From assembly GCA_964617665.1 (NCBI GenBank), contig CAZUAH010000109.1, positions 1 through 31,125 on the forward strand: a DNA stretch of 31,125 bases. The letters are read 5' to 3'. This document shows, one piece after another, positions 8,837 to 16,110 of the stretch (its first letter is position 1; each line of letters opens with the position of its first letter). Origin of the DNA: JADHUC01 sp964617665. Its GTDB lineage: Bacteria; Planctomycetota; Planctomycetia; Pirellulales; Pirellulaceae. The notes beneath the pieces were generated by a model. It did not search any database. It was given only the letters and a program-made list of their open reading frames with translations, and was not told where the DNA came from. Position numbers and translations under genes: made by a program.

Positions 8837-9011
8837 CACACCCCCTCCTGATGATGACTCCCTTAGGATACCCCAACGGGTGTCTCATTTCCACAACGAC
8901 TGTGCATGCAACGCGGCGCCGTGTGTGTTATTCTGTTTCCCACCGGCAACGGGTGGCAATGCGTTATTTGTCTCTACATCCCTGACAGACCAACTGGAGC
9001 GTAAGACCGAT

Positions 9012-10268
9012 ATGAGAGTAGCTATTCGATTCTGCGTTGTTGTTCTTTGTGCGATCGTGATGGGCTTGTCAGGAGTGAGCAAAGTTCGCGGCGAGTCCAA
9101 TTGGCCAAGATGGCGTGGCCCCGCGGCGGACGGGCATTCTCAGGAAAAGGGACTTCCTCACCAGTGGAGCAAAGACTCGGTGGTCTGGAAGATAGCTCTG
9201 AAAGGGCGCGGCCATTCGTCGCCGACGATATGGGGAGATCGCATCTTTCTTACCAGCGCCCTTGACCAGGGAAAACGACGGATCGTGATGTGTATTGATC
9301 GAGCCGACGGCACGGTTGTCTGGGAGAGTATTGCTTGGACTGGCGAACCGGAGAAATCGCACGGTATGAATGGCTGGGCGTCCGCGACGTGCGCGACCGA
9401 CGGCGAGCGCGTGTATGCCTTCTTTGGACGCGGCGGAGGACTCTACTGTTACACCATCGAAGGCGAACTTGTCTGGTCTCGCGAATTGGGATCGTTCGAG
9501 AGTCCCTGGGGAACGGCCGCTTCGCCGCTGCTCGTCGGCGACATGGTGGTCCAGAATTGCGACTCGGATCAAGACGCCTACATCATCGCATTGAACAAGA
9601 AGACGGGCGACGAAATCTGGAAGACGAAACGGCCCGATCATCGCGGATGGAGTTCGCCCATCTTGATCCATGGCGAAGGACGCGACGAGATTGTTGTCAA
9701 CGGTCACACCGGGATGATCGCCTACGCTCCTGATTCCGGCAAGGAACTGTGGAATTGCTTCTGTGAGCGGGGACGCGGAACTCCGACCGTGACGCCAGCC
9801 GACGGCCTACTGTACGCAGTTAATGGTCTACCCGGCGGGGGGGCCTATTGCGTCAAGCCTGGCGGGGAAGGCGATGTCACCGAGAGCCGTCGTCTATGGA
9901 TCACGCGCCGAGGGGGCCGCGATTGTCCGTCCCCGATTGTCGTCGGCGACACGATGCTGGTCTCCGGCCTGCGAGGAGGAATCTTGACCGCGTACAACAC
10001 GAGTGACGGCGAAGAACTCTGGAGCAAGCGCATCGACGGGCAGGTTTCCGCCTCGCCCGTGTCCTACGACGGTCTGGCTTTCTTCATCACTGAGTCGGGC
10101 GATACCGTTGTCGTTGATCCTAATTCGGAGGAGAAGATCATCGCGACAAACACAATCGGCGCAACAGAAGACGAACTCTTCCGAGCCTCCATCACTCCGA
10201 GCAACGGACAGCTCTTCCTGCGGTCTGATCATTGCCTGTATTGCATCGGGAAGATGTTGGCAGACTAG
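9012..10268 (+). CDS. Exported PQQ-type (BamB-like) beta-propeller protein
   Basis: A protein of 418 residues. ATG 9012 is used because it begins a clear signal peptide (FCVVVLCAIVMGLSGVSKVRG). The open frame runs further upstream but there it lies antisense to the HzsA-related gene. The mature protein starts NWPRWRGP, the usual opening of planctomycete PQQ-like propellers. It carries repeated blade motifs: DGTVVWES, EGELVWSRE, TGDEIWKT, SGKELWN and DGEELWSK, about seven blades. Such proteins may be quinoproteins or BamB-like scaffolds; I see no dehydrogenase-specific features such as a haem site, so a non-enzymatic or unknown role is likely. It diverges from the HzsA-related gene across a 175-base spacer and converges on ilvN. 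Confidence 0.9.
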   Translation: MRVAIRFCVVVLCAIVMGLSGVSKVRGESNWPRWRGPAADGHSQEKGLPHQWSKDSVVWKIALKGRGHSSPTIWGDRIFLTSALDQGKRRIVMCIDRADGTVVWESIAWTGEPEKSHGMNGWASATCATDGERVYAFFGRGGGLYCYTIEGELVWSRELGSFESPWGTAASPLLVGDMVVQNCDSDQDAYIIALNKKTGDEIWKTKRPDHRGWSSPILIHGEGRDEIVVNGHTGMIAYAPDSGKELWNCFCERGRGTPTVTPADGLLYAVNGLPGGGAYCVKPGGEGDVTESRRLWITRRGGRDCPSPIVVGDTMLVSGLRGGILTAYNTSDGEELWSKRIDGQVSASPVSYDGLAFFITESGDTVVVDPNSEEKIIATNTIGATEDELFRASITPSNGQLFLRSDHCLYCIGKMLAD

Positions 10269-10306
10269 GCGACTCATGTGGGCCACAACCATGCGAGTGG
10301 CAGAAG

Positions 10307-10630
10307 CTACTGCTGGAAGAAGTCCTCCAGACGCACAAAGACTCCGTGGTCGGCACTGTGGCGACTGACGTCTTCCACGTCTTGGAGCTTCTGCAATTGT
10401 TTGATCATTTGGATCAGGCGGCCGTTTTCGTTTACCAGCAACCAGATTCGGCTTTCGTGGCCGTTGCCGACGGGCATGCACAGGATTCCCTCTACGTTGT
10501 AGCCGCGGCGTGAGAAGAGTCCGCAGACGTGCGACATGACGCCGGGGTGGTTGTTGACGGTCAGTTCGAGCACGGTGCGGTGGCGATGGTGATCTTCCGA
10601 TTGTTTTGTGTCAGGCGCATGCTTTGGCAT
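10307..10630 (-). CDS. ilvN: Acetolactate synthase small (regulatory) subunit
   Basis: A protein of 107 residues, the short IlvN type; the IlvH type is about 160. It is one ACT domain (about residues 18-90): TVLELTVNNHPGVMSHVCGL, then RRGYNVEGILCMPV, then SRIWLLVNENGRLIQMI. As a regulatory subunit it activates the large subunit and confers valine feedback inhibition. The near-identity of the NHPGVM-HVCGLF-RR-NVEGILC pattern to Escherichia coli IlvN (AHAS I) is striking. The start codon at 10630 has a GGAGGAG 7 bases upstream, lying inside the end of ilvB. The two genes overlap by 20 bases and are translationally coupled. It ends 38 bases from the convergent PQQ gene. Confidence 0.95.
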   Translation of the reverse strand: MPKHAPDTKQSEDHHRHRTVLELTVNNHPGVMSHVCGLFSRRGYNVEGILCMPVGNGHESRIWLLVNENGRLIQMIKQLQKLQDVEDVSRHSADHGVFVRLEDFFQQ

Positions 10631-12302
10631 TGGTTTCTCCTCCGATCATGTCTTTGTTCGCGGCTCCGGGCGGCACCATGGGATAGACTCCCTGGCTTAC
10701 GTCGATAGGTGCGTGGACAAGACAAGGGCCTCGTCGTTCAAATGCATTGGCGAGTGTCTCAAGCGGGTCGTGGCCGTTTCCCAGGTCGTAGGCCGCCATT
10801 CCGAAACCTTCGGCGATCCGAGTGAAGTCCACTTTGGACTGAAAGTCGCAGGCGAACAGTCGTTTTCCGTAGAACAAATCCTGCTGCTGATGCACCAAGC
10901 CCAGTGAATTGTTGTTCATCAGTACGATCTTGACGTTTACCTTCTCCTCGACCGCAGTCACCAGTTCCTGGACGTTCATAAGGAAGCTGCCGTCGCCGCT
11001 GAAGCACACGACGGCTCGATCCGGGCATGCCAATGCCGCACCGATGGCTGCGGGAATCCCAAAACCCATCGTCCCCAGCCCGCCAGAGGTGAGCAGTTGC
11101 CGAGGCCGACGGAACGGATACGCCTGGGCCGTCCACATCTGATGCTGGCCTACGTCTGTGGTGACGATTGTCTGGTCGTCAAGAAGCTTGGCTGTCTGGC
11201 GGATCAGACCATACGGTGTGAGCGGATCGTCGGCGCCGGGTATCTCCAGAGGATGCGTTCGCTTGAGGTCCTCCACAAACGTCAGCCACTCGGGGCGCAT
11301 GTCTTTCTGGACCATTGGCACGAGCGCTTCCAGAACATCGCGGACATCGCCCGTGATGCCGACGCGGGCCGTCTTGAGCTTGTCCAGCTCGCTCGGGTCG
11401 ACGTCGATGTGGATGACCTGGGCGTTGGGGCAGAATTGAGCCACTTTGCCCGTGGCTCGGTCGTCGAATCGCACGCCGGCGGCGATCAGCAAATCGCATT
11501 CTTCCAGAGCCAAGTTCGTGTAACGCGCCGCGTGCATGCCCAACATGCCGATGGTTCGTGGATGATCCACTGGGATCGCGCCCAGCCCCATCAACGTCAT
11601 GGTGGTGGGGATCGACGCGTTCTCGGCCAAACGTCTCACAAGGTGTGCGGCATCGGACGCGATCACGCCACCGCCGACGTACAGGATGGGCCGCCCAGCG
11701 GCGTTGATCATGGCTGCGGCTCGTTCGACGTCGGCCTGGTCGGGTTGGGGCGCAGGAACCGGGCGCCCCGGATCCGGCCAAGCTGCAAACGTGACTTCTT
11801 CGTTCTGCACATCCTTGGGCACGTCGATCAGGACCGGACCGGGGCGTCCCGAACCGGCGATGCGAAACGCGTCGGGCACGACTTCCAGCAACTCGGCTGC
11901 CGACCGCACAAGGAAGTTGTGCTTGGTGATGGGGATGCTCATGCCATAGGTGTCGACTTCCTGAAACGCATCCGTGCCGATCATCGGGACGGGCACTTGA
12001 CCGGTGAAACAGACCAGCGGGATGGAATCGAGCTTTGCGTCCGCCACGGCCGTCATCAGATTGGTGGCACCGGGGCCCGAGGTGGCCATGCATACCTCCG
12101 GCCGTCCGCTTACGCGCGCCATGCCCTGGGCGATGAATCCGGCGCCTTGTTCGTGCCGTGCGAGGACGTGGTGAATTTGCTCGCTCTGCGACATAGCATC
12201 GTACAGCGGCAAGTTCGCTCCGCCGGGTATCCCGGCGATTGTGTGGATTCCTTGACGCTCGATCAAACGGACAATAATCTGGGCGCCGGTCAAACGGAAC
12301 AT
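10611..12302 (-). CDS. ilvB: Acetolactate synthase large (catalytic) subunit, AHAS I type
   Basis: A protein of 563 residues, almost the same length as E. coli IlvB (562). It joins two pyruvates to acetolactate, or pyruvate and 2-oxobutyrate to acetohydroxybutyrate, the first common step of valine, leucine and isoleucine synthesis. Visible signatures: the catalytic Glu in LARHEQGAGFIAQGMAR, SGPGATNL, the FAD/ThDP-enzyme central part (LPTTMTLMGLG-like IPTTMTLMGLG), and the ThDP-Mg site GDGSFLMNVQELVTAVEEK to NN. The ends RLTGAQIIV and YPMVPPGAAN are very like enteric AHAS I. It overlaps ilvN by 20 bases. Expression is predicted to be controlled by a leader-peptide attenuator at 12368-12544. 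The overall likeness of IlvB, IlvN and leader to gammaproteobacteria suggests either ancient inheritance of this type or transfer of the operon. Confidence 0.97.
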   Translation of the reverse strand: MFRLTGAQIIVRLIERQGIHTIAGIPGGANLPLYDAMSQSEQIHHVLARHEQGAGFIAQGMARVSGRPEVCMATSGPGATNLMTAVADAKLDSIPLVCFTGQVPVPMIGTDAFQEVDTYGMSIPITKHNFLVRSAAELLEVVPDAFRIAGSGRPGPVLIDVPKDVQNEEVTFAAWPDPGRPVPAPQPDQADVERAAAMINAAGRPILYVGGGVIASDAAHLVRRLAENASIPTTMTLMGLGAIPVDHPRTIGMLGMHAARYTNLALEECDLLIAAGVRFDDRATGKVAQFCPNAQVIHIDVDPSELDKLKTARVGITGDVRDVLEALVPMVQKDMRPEWLTFVEDLKRTHPLEIPGADDPLTPYGLIRQTAKLLDDQTIVTTDVGQHQMWTAQAYPFRRPRQLLTSGGLGTMGFGIPAAIGAALACPDRAVVCFSGDGSFLMNVQELVTAVEEKVNVKIVLMNNNSLGLVHQQQDLFYGKRLFACDFQSKVDFTRIAEGFGMAAYDLGNGHDPLETLANAFERRGPCLVHAPIDVSQGVYPMVPPGAANKDMIGGETNAKACA

Positions 12303-12367
12303 CGGTTTCGTCTCCGTCTCGTTTCGCCCCCAAACTGGGTTCGTGACCGGCGAGAGGCGGAGTTCAG

Positions 12368-12410
12368 AAAAGAAAAAAGCCCCCGCCGGTCATTCGCACC
12401 GGCGGGGGCT
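12368..12410 (-). terminator. Intrinsic terminator of the ilvB leader (attenuator)
   Basis: On the minus strand a perfect 13-bp GC-rich stem (12398-12410 pairing with 12378-12390) with a 7-base loop is followed by TTTTTTCTTTTC. This is a strong rho-independent terminator. It is placed between the leader ORF stop (12446) and the ilvB start (12302), where a simple gene-end terminator would make no sense, because nothing else on that strand needs ending here. Confidence 0.93.
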
Positions 12411-12507
12411 TGGGTCTTTGCCTGGTTTTGTGCTGGCTGATCCCCCTACGGCGCGACCGCGTCGACGACGCGTACCACTACGCCGACGACTACGGCCAGT
12501 CGTAGGG
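12395..12507 (-). promoter_or_regulatory. ilvB attenuator: competing RNA pairings
   Basis: Three alternative pairings can be drawn on the minus-strand transcript. Segment 1 (12501-12507, CCCTACG, codons 13-15 of the leader) is perfectly complementary to CGTAGGG in segment 2 (12444-12450, spanning the leader stop). Segment 2 (12442-12455, CGCGCCGTAGGGGG) also pairs with segment 3 (12395-12408, CCCCCGCCGGTGCG): 12 of 14 positions pair, including one G-U, around a 2x2 internal loop. Segment 3 covers the 5' arm and loop of the terminator, so 2:3 excludes the terminator. A ribosome stalled on the Val codons would mask segment 1 and favour 2:3 (read-through). A ribosome reaching the stop would cover segment 2 and let the terminator form. 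Pairings are read by eye; energies were not computed. Confidence 0.85.
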
Positions 12508-12544
12508 ATAGGATAGGGTTCGTGGCGGGGATTTCACGATTCAT
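12446..12544 (-). CDS. ivbL: ilvB operon leader peptide (IvbL-like)
   Basis: A 32-codon ORF, ATG 12544 to TAG 12446. Its second half reads LAVVVGVVVRVVDAVAP. Nine of 32 codons are Val, three are Leu (two CTA and one CTG) and two are Ile, clustered just before the antiterminator segment. Escherichia coli IvbL, as I recall it, is also 32 residues, has a Val-rich second half interrupted by one Arg and also ends in Ala-Pro. The ORF lies about 35 bases downstream of a predicted transcription start and 36 bases upstream of the terminator hairpin. It is not expected to have a function as a protein: its translation senses charged tRNA-Val and tRNA-Leu. The ribosome binding site is weak (AAAGGCTGAAAA upstream). 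Confidence 0.9.
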   Translation of the reverse strand: MNREIPATNPILSLRLAVVVGVVVRVVDAVAP

Positions 12545-12561
12545 TGGGTTTTCAGCCTTTA

Positions 12562-12576
12562 GACCGACCATCGGTC
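12562..12576. promoter_or_regulatory. 15-bp palindrome at the ilvB transcription start
   Basis: GACCGACCATCGGTC is a perfect inverted repeat with 6-bp arms and a 3-base centre. It lies between the predicted start of transcription (about 12580) and the leader ATG. It could be an operator for a repressor, or a hairpin at the very 5' end of the leader RNA that protects it from decay. No regulator gene is next to it. Confidence 0.5.
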
Positions 12577-12586
12577 CAGTGATCTA

Positions 12587-12616
12587 TGTATAACCTCGGT
12601 TTCTTATCGGCGTCAA
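12587..12616 (-). promoter_or_regulatory. Sigma70-like promoter of the ilvB operon
   Basis: On the minus strand TTGACG (12611-12616) is followed, 18 bases on, by TATACA (12587-12592). Transcription should start near 12580, leaving about 35 bases before the leader ATG. It is back-to-back with the promoter of the metal-efflux operon. Confidence 0.65.
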
Positions 12617-12641
12617 GGCCCTCGTGCTAGAGCGAATAATC

Positions 12642-12670
12642 TTGACCCTGCGGTAGATCACTTCTACTAT
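12642..12670 (+). promoter_or_regulatory. Sigma70-like promoter of the metal-efflux operon
   Basis: TTGACC (12642-12647), a 17-base spacer and TACTAT (12665-12670). The -10 box overlaps the ATG at 12669, so that ATG cannot be the start of the His-rich protein if this promoter is used; this supports ATG 12735. Its -35 box is 25 bases from the -35 box of the divergent ilvB promoter. Confidence 0.55.
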
Positions 12671-12734
12671 GGCAATTGGCGTGATAATTCGTGCGGGCCT
12701 TAGCCATCCCCGCGAGAGAGGTGTATTGGAAGGC

Positions 12735-13271
12735 ATGTTGGATCGTTTGGGCCGAACATCGTTGAAACTGTTGGTGGCCGCAGCCGTATTGGCGTGGACT
12801 TCGCTGCCACCCGCGATCGTCCATTCACACAGCGACGGCGACGATCCCGCGCATCGTCACGAGGCTCACGCTACCCATCACGACGATCATCACCACGATT
12901 CTCCTGACACCGCCGACCATTTTCACGCAGGACCGGCTTCCTCGGACTGTGGCGAGTCAACGACTCTCGCCGTTCATTGCCACTGGCAATTGTTCGGTTT
13001 CTGGTTCGCACTTCCCGTATCGAGTGATCAGCGCGAACGCGCGGATGATCGCAGCCCGGTCAAAGTAGCACTTGTTGATTTGGCCGATGGGGACGGTGTG
13101 GCTGCTCCAACAGGGATCTCTATGGCACGGGCCGTCTGTCAGCCCAGCCCTGCCGCTACGCCCGAATTCGTGCCGTTGACGTCTATTTCGCGGGGCTCCC
13201 AAAGACCAATCTCAGCTACTCCTCTGTGTGACAGTGCGCGCTTAGAGCGCTCCGGCGTGCTGCTGGCGTAG
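12735..13271 (+). CDS. Histidine-rich exported protein of the metal-efflux operon
   Basis: A protein of 178 residues from ATG 12735. It begins with a signal peptide or anchor (LKLLVAAAVLAWTSLPPAIV). Immediately after it comes a dense His/Asp/Glu cluster at about residues 31-65, including HSHSDGDDPAHRHEAHATHH and DDHHH, then DHFHAG. Such clusters bind transition metals (Zn, Ni, Co, Cu). A C-x-H pair (AVHCHW) follows at about 80. The rest is low in recognisable motifs. It is the first gene of a run leading to an RND adaptor and pump, so a periplasmic metal buffer or sensor for that pump is a reasonable inference. It could instead be a truncated or unusual CzcI/CopB-like protein; I cannot place it in a family. 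Confidence 0.7.
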   Translation: MLDRLGRTSLKLLVAAAVLAWTSLPPAIVHSHSDGDDPAHRHEAHATHHDDHHHDSPDTADHFHAGPASSDCGESTTLAVHCHWQLFGFWFALPVSSDQRERADDRSPVKVALVDLADGDGVAAPTGISMARAVCQPSPAATPEFVPLTSISRGSQRPISATPLCDSARLERSGVLLA

Positions 13272-13422
13272 ACTACACTCTTCGTCTCTGCTGTCTCTGT
13301 TGATGCGGCCGATATCCCGCTCCGCATCTTTCCATTTCGACGACTGCGATTCTAGTTCAGTGCTGCCTATGCGCGGTCTCAAGTTGTGTTCCCACTCGAT
13401 CCTCTTCTGAAGGAATGGATTC

Positions 13423-13980
13423 ATGCCTATCCGTTTGCCCACGTTCTGCGTTCCGACTTTGTTGTGTGTCGGTGTCATATTCTTGGCCGGTTGTGGTCAG
13501 AGTGACCAACCGCCTGCCACCGGCGACGGCGAGCCGACTACTGAAGCTGGTGACGACGATTACAACCCTCACGATGTACCCATCACCGAGGAACAGAAAC
13601 AGCAACTTCTTGAACAGATTGCTCAGTTCCCCAAAGCGGTTGAAGTACTGCAGCAACTCCGTAATGCCACGGAGCGGGAGACCAAGGATGGCATACCGGA
13701 GAACCCTTATGAGGTGCACCAGTCCTTGGACAAGGCGGACTTCGTTCTCAGTCGGCTTCCGGGCATCGCGAAAGACTATGGCGTTGCTAGAGAACATTGG
13801 TCGGAAGTCAATACGACGGCCAATGATCTGCGAAACCTATTCGAGAAAGTTCACCAAAACGTCGACAACAAGCAAGATCCTGACTTCGCTTCGGTTGCGG
13901 GCGAGATGGATGCTAAACTCGCGCGTCTGGTGGAACTCGGCCAAACGCAACCGGCGGCTTCGGGTGAAGCCCAGCCGTAG
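13423..13980 (+). CDS. Lipoprotein of the metal-efflux operon, unknown function
   Basis: A protein of 185 residues. ATG 13423 has an AAGGAA 7 bases upstream. The N-terminus is a lipoprotein signal: basic start, hydrophobic core (TLLCVGVIFLAGC) and lipobox L-A-G-C at about residues 22-25. A linker rich in Asp, Glu, Gly and Thr follows (to about 50), then a largely helical body (EEQKQQLLEQIAQFPKAVEV and so on) of about 110 residues ending in an Ala/Gln/Pro tail. No metal-binding motif is obvious. It sits between the His-rich gene and the adaptor (61 bases before it), in the place where an outer-membrane component is often coded. It is not an outer-membrane channel by length or sequence. The role is unknown. 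Confidence 0.85.
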   Translation: MPIRLPTFCVPTLLCVGVIFLAGCGQSDQPPATGDGEPTTEAGDDDYNPHDVPITEEQKQQLLEQIAQFPKAVEVLQQLRNATERETKDGIPENPYEVHQSLDKADFVLSRLPGIAKDYGVAREHWSEVNTTANDLRNLFEKVHQNVDNKQDPDFASVAGEMDAKLARLVELGQTQPAASGEAQP

Positions 13981-14041
13981 TGGTTCGGCCCTCAATAGAA
14001 CGCCACGAGGCGTTTGTTACGAAGAATCCAGGAGAACCGTC

Positions 14042-16105
14042 ATGACGTGGCGAAATAATCTCACGGCGGCTGGGCGATTCGCTGCATTGGTGATCATCGT
14101 CGCTCGGCTTCTGGCGTCTGGGGGTGACACTCTGGCGCACGAAAACCACGCACCGCTTCCCACCAAAGGCGTGACCATCGCTGGTGATACGATCATGCTG
14201 TCCGACAAGGCGCGTAATGCGATCGGGTTAACGACAGCCAAGGTCCGGTTGGATGACATCCACCGCATCGTGACGGTCAACGCACGTGTCGAACTACCGT
14301 GGCATGCCCAGGAGATGATCACATCGCTCGTACCAGGCAGGATCGACCGGGTGCTGGTCCGGCCCGGCGAGACGGTTGCGTCGGGGCAAGAATTGGCCCG
14401 CGTGGTTAGCACGGAATTGGCGTCACTTCAGTCGGCGTTGCTTCTGGCTCGGGCCGAAGTCGATCTGGCCCGCAAGCTGCTCGACCAGAGGACGGCTCTG
14501 GACCGGCAAGGTGTCATCGCTGGCAAGTCGCTTCTGGAAGCCCAGGCGACGCTGGCCGAGAAGTCGGCGTCGCTGGAGATCGCGCGGCAGAAGCTACTGG
14601 CACTCGGGCTGGACGACGCGTCGATTCGAAAAGTGGAACAGGAGGGCCAAACGCTTCCGCACGTTTCCATCGTCAGTCCTTTGGACGGGATTATCACGCA
14701 CGCGGATGTTCGCATCGGCCAGCGGATCAGCGCCACAGATCACCTCTATCACGTCGTGAATACTTCGAAGGTCTGGATCGTAGGCGACGTGTTGGAGTCT
14801 GACGTGCAATTCCTGAAGAAGGAACAGCCCGTCGAGGCAAACTTCGCGGCTCTGCCGGGAAAGCCGCACCAAGGCCAGATCGACCACCTGCGGCAGAGAA
14901 TGAATCGGCGGACGCGGACTCTGGGAGTCGTGATTGCTGTGGAGAATACCGGCGGGCATCTGCGGCCGGGGATGTTCGGGCGGGTGCGCATTTCGGTCCA
15001 GGTCGAGAAGGAGGCAATTGTCTGCCCAACCGATGCCGTTATCCGCAGCCGCACGGGTACATACCTGCTTGTCCAGCGCGTGCCTGGCAAGTACGAGAAT
15101 CGGCGAGTGAAGCTCGGTTTCACCGAAGGCGGCAACGTCGAGGTCTTGGACGGCGCGTTTCCCGGCGACCAGGTTGTCATGGCTGGCAATGCGTTGCTCG
15201 CTGCGCTGTTGGGCAACGAGCACAAAGCGCGGGTTTTTGGCCACCGGCTGGAAGAGCCCGAGGAAACCGACCGCAGGGGCGTCGTCACTGTAGCCCACGG
15301 AACGATTGAACTACCGACCGACCAACAATCGCTGGCTACGCCGCAGGTCGAAGGTCGCGTGCACCGGATTCTCGTCGCGCCCGGTGACCAAGTTGCCGCC
15401 GGCGACGTGTTGGCCGAGGTGGACAGTCTCCAGTTGCGAACCATCCAACTGGATCTGCTGCAGAACCTTGCCCAAGTTCGACTCGCTGAACACTGGTTGG
15501 AACAGGTCAAATCGCTCGGCAGCCAAGGCGTAGTGCCCAAGCGCGAGATGTGGGAGCGGCAGAGCAAAGTCGAAACGCTGCGTCTGCAGGCCGAAACCGT
15601 GAAACGACAATTGGCCTTTCTCGGCCTGACGCCGGAGACGATCGAGAGGTTGGAGCAAATCGATCTTACGCAACCTGATTCGGCAACAGACCTAGTGAAG
15701 ACGGTGCCCGTTCGAGCCTCGGCAAGCGGCCGGATCGTGAGCTTCAATCTGGTGCCGGGGCAAGTCGTTCATCCAGACGAAGCTCTATTCGAAATACACG
15801 ATCTCACGCGAGTCTGGGTCAAGGGTTATGTATACGAACGCGATGCGGCTCGCGTAGGGATAGGACAGCCGGCTCGCGTCGAATTCGCAGCCTTCCCGAA
15901 GCTGGAGGCAAGTGGCAGCGTCGTGCGGATCTCGCCCTTGATGGACGAAAACGAGCGAGTTTTGCCTGTATGGGTCGAGGTGGCCAATCCCGATCATGTA
16001 CTCAAGGAGGGCATGATGGCCCGCGTCACTCTGCTTGCCAAGCCGACGGGAGGCAACGCGTCGGCAAAGGTGGCCCGGCTTGCGCCCACTGAAACCGTGA
16101 AGTAA
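14042..16105 (+). CDS. Double RND periplasmic adaptor (two CusB/CzcB-like modules fused)
   Basis: A protein of 687 residues, against about 400 for a usual adaptor. ATG 14042 has an AGGAGA about 6 bases upstream. A signal or anchor sequence comes first (ALVIIVARLLASGGDTLA). Module 1 (about 40-400) has the first lipoyl half (VPGRIDRVLVRPGETVASGQ), a helical hairpin (QSALLLARAEVDLARKLLD), the second lipoyl half (SPLDGIITHADVRIGQRIS), a beta-barrel (VWIVGDVLESDVQFLKK) and a membrane-proximal part. Module 2 (about 425-670) repeats this: VEGRVHRILVAPGDQVAAGD, a helical hairpin, ASASGRIVSFNLVPGQVV, VWVKGYVYERDAARVGIGQ, LKEGMMARVTLL. RND pumps usually take adaptors as pairs or trimers of pairs, so a fused pair would fix the stoichiometry. 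The pump gene starts 5 bases after the stop. Confidence 0.92.
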   Translation: MTWRNNLTAAGRFAALVIIVARLLASGGDTLAHENHAPLPTKGVTIAGDTIMLSDKARNAIGLTTAKVRLDDIHRIVTVNARVELPWHAQEMITSLVPGRIDRVLVRPGETVASGQELARVVSTELASLQSALLLARAEVDLARKLLDQRTALDRQGVIAGKSLLEAQATLAEKSASLEIARQKLLALGLDDASIRKVEQEGQTLPHVSIVSPLDGIITHADVRIGQRISATDHLYHVVNTSKVWIVGDVLESDVQFLKKEQPVEANFAALPGKPHQGQIDHLRQRMNRRTRTLGVVIAVENTGGHLRPGMFGRVRISVQVEKEAIVCPTDAVIRSRTGTYLLVQRVPGKYENRRVKLGFTEGGNVEVLDGAFPGDQVVMAGNALLAALLGNEHKARVFGHRLEEPEETDRRGVVTVAHGTIELPTDQQSLATPQVEGRVHRILVAPGDQVAAGDVLAEVDSLQLRTIQLDLLQNLAQVRLAEHWLEQVKSLGSQGVVPKREMWERQSKVETLRLQAETVKRQLAFLGLTPETIERLEQIDLTQPDSATDLVKTVPVRASASGRIVSFNLVPGQVVHPDEALFEIHDLTRVWVKGYVYERDAARVGIGQPARVEFAAFPKLEASGSVVRISPLMDENERVLPVWVEVANPDHVLKEGMMARVTLLAKPTGGNASAKVARLAPTETVK

Positions 16106-16110
16106 GACAC

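Noticed and set aside
8580..9011. A 144-codon upstream extension of the PQQ-propeller frame
   Set aside because: The first part lies antisense to the HzsA-related gene, and a signal peptide begins exactly at ATG 9012.
11179..12333. A 384-codon minus-strand frame inside ilvB
   Set aside because: It is another frame of the ilvB gene with Arg/Ser-rich, motif-free sequence.
11097..12440. A 447-codon open frame on the plus strand opposite ilvB
   Set aside because: It is a shadow: the minus strand codes a clear full-length acetolactate synthase, and the plus-strand product has no recognisable domain and a composition rich in Arg, His and Asp typical of antisense frames.
12669..12734. ATG 12669 as start of the His-rich protein
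   Set aside because: It overlaps the predicted -10 box and would place 22 residues before the signal sequence.
13415..14041. A 209-codon upstream extension of the adaptor frame
   Set aside because: It overlaps the lipoprotein gene in another frame. The adaptor has a good ribosome binding site and signal sequence at 14042.
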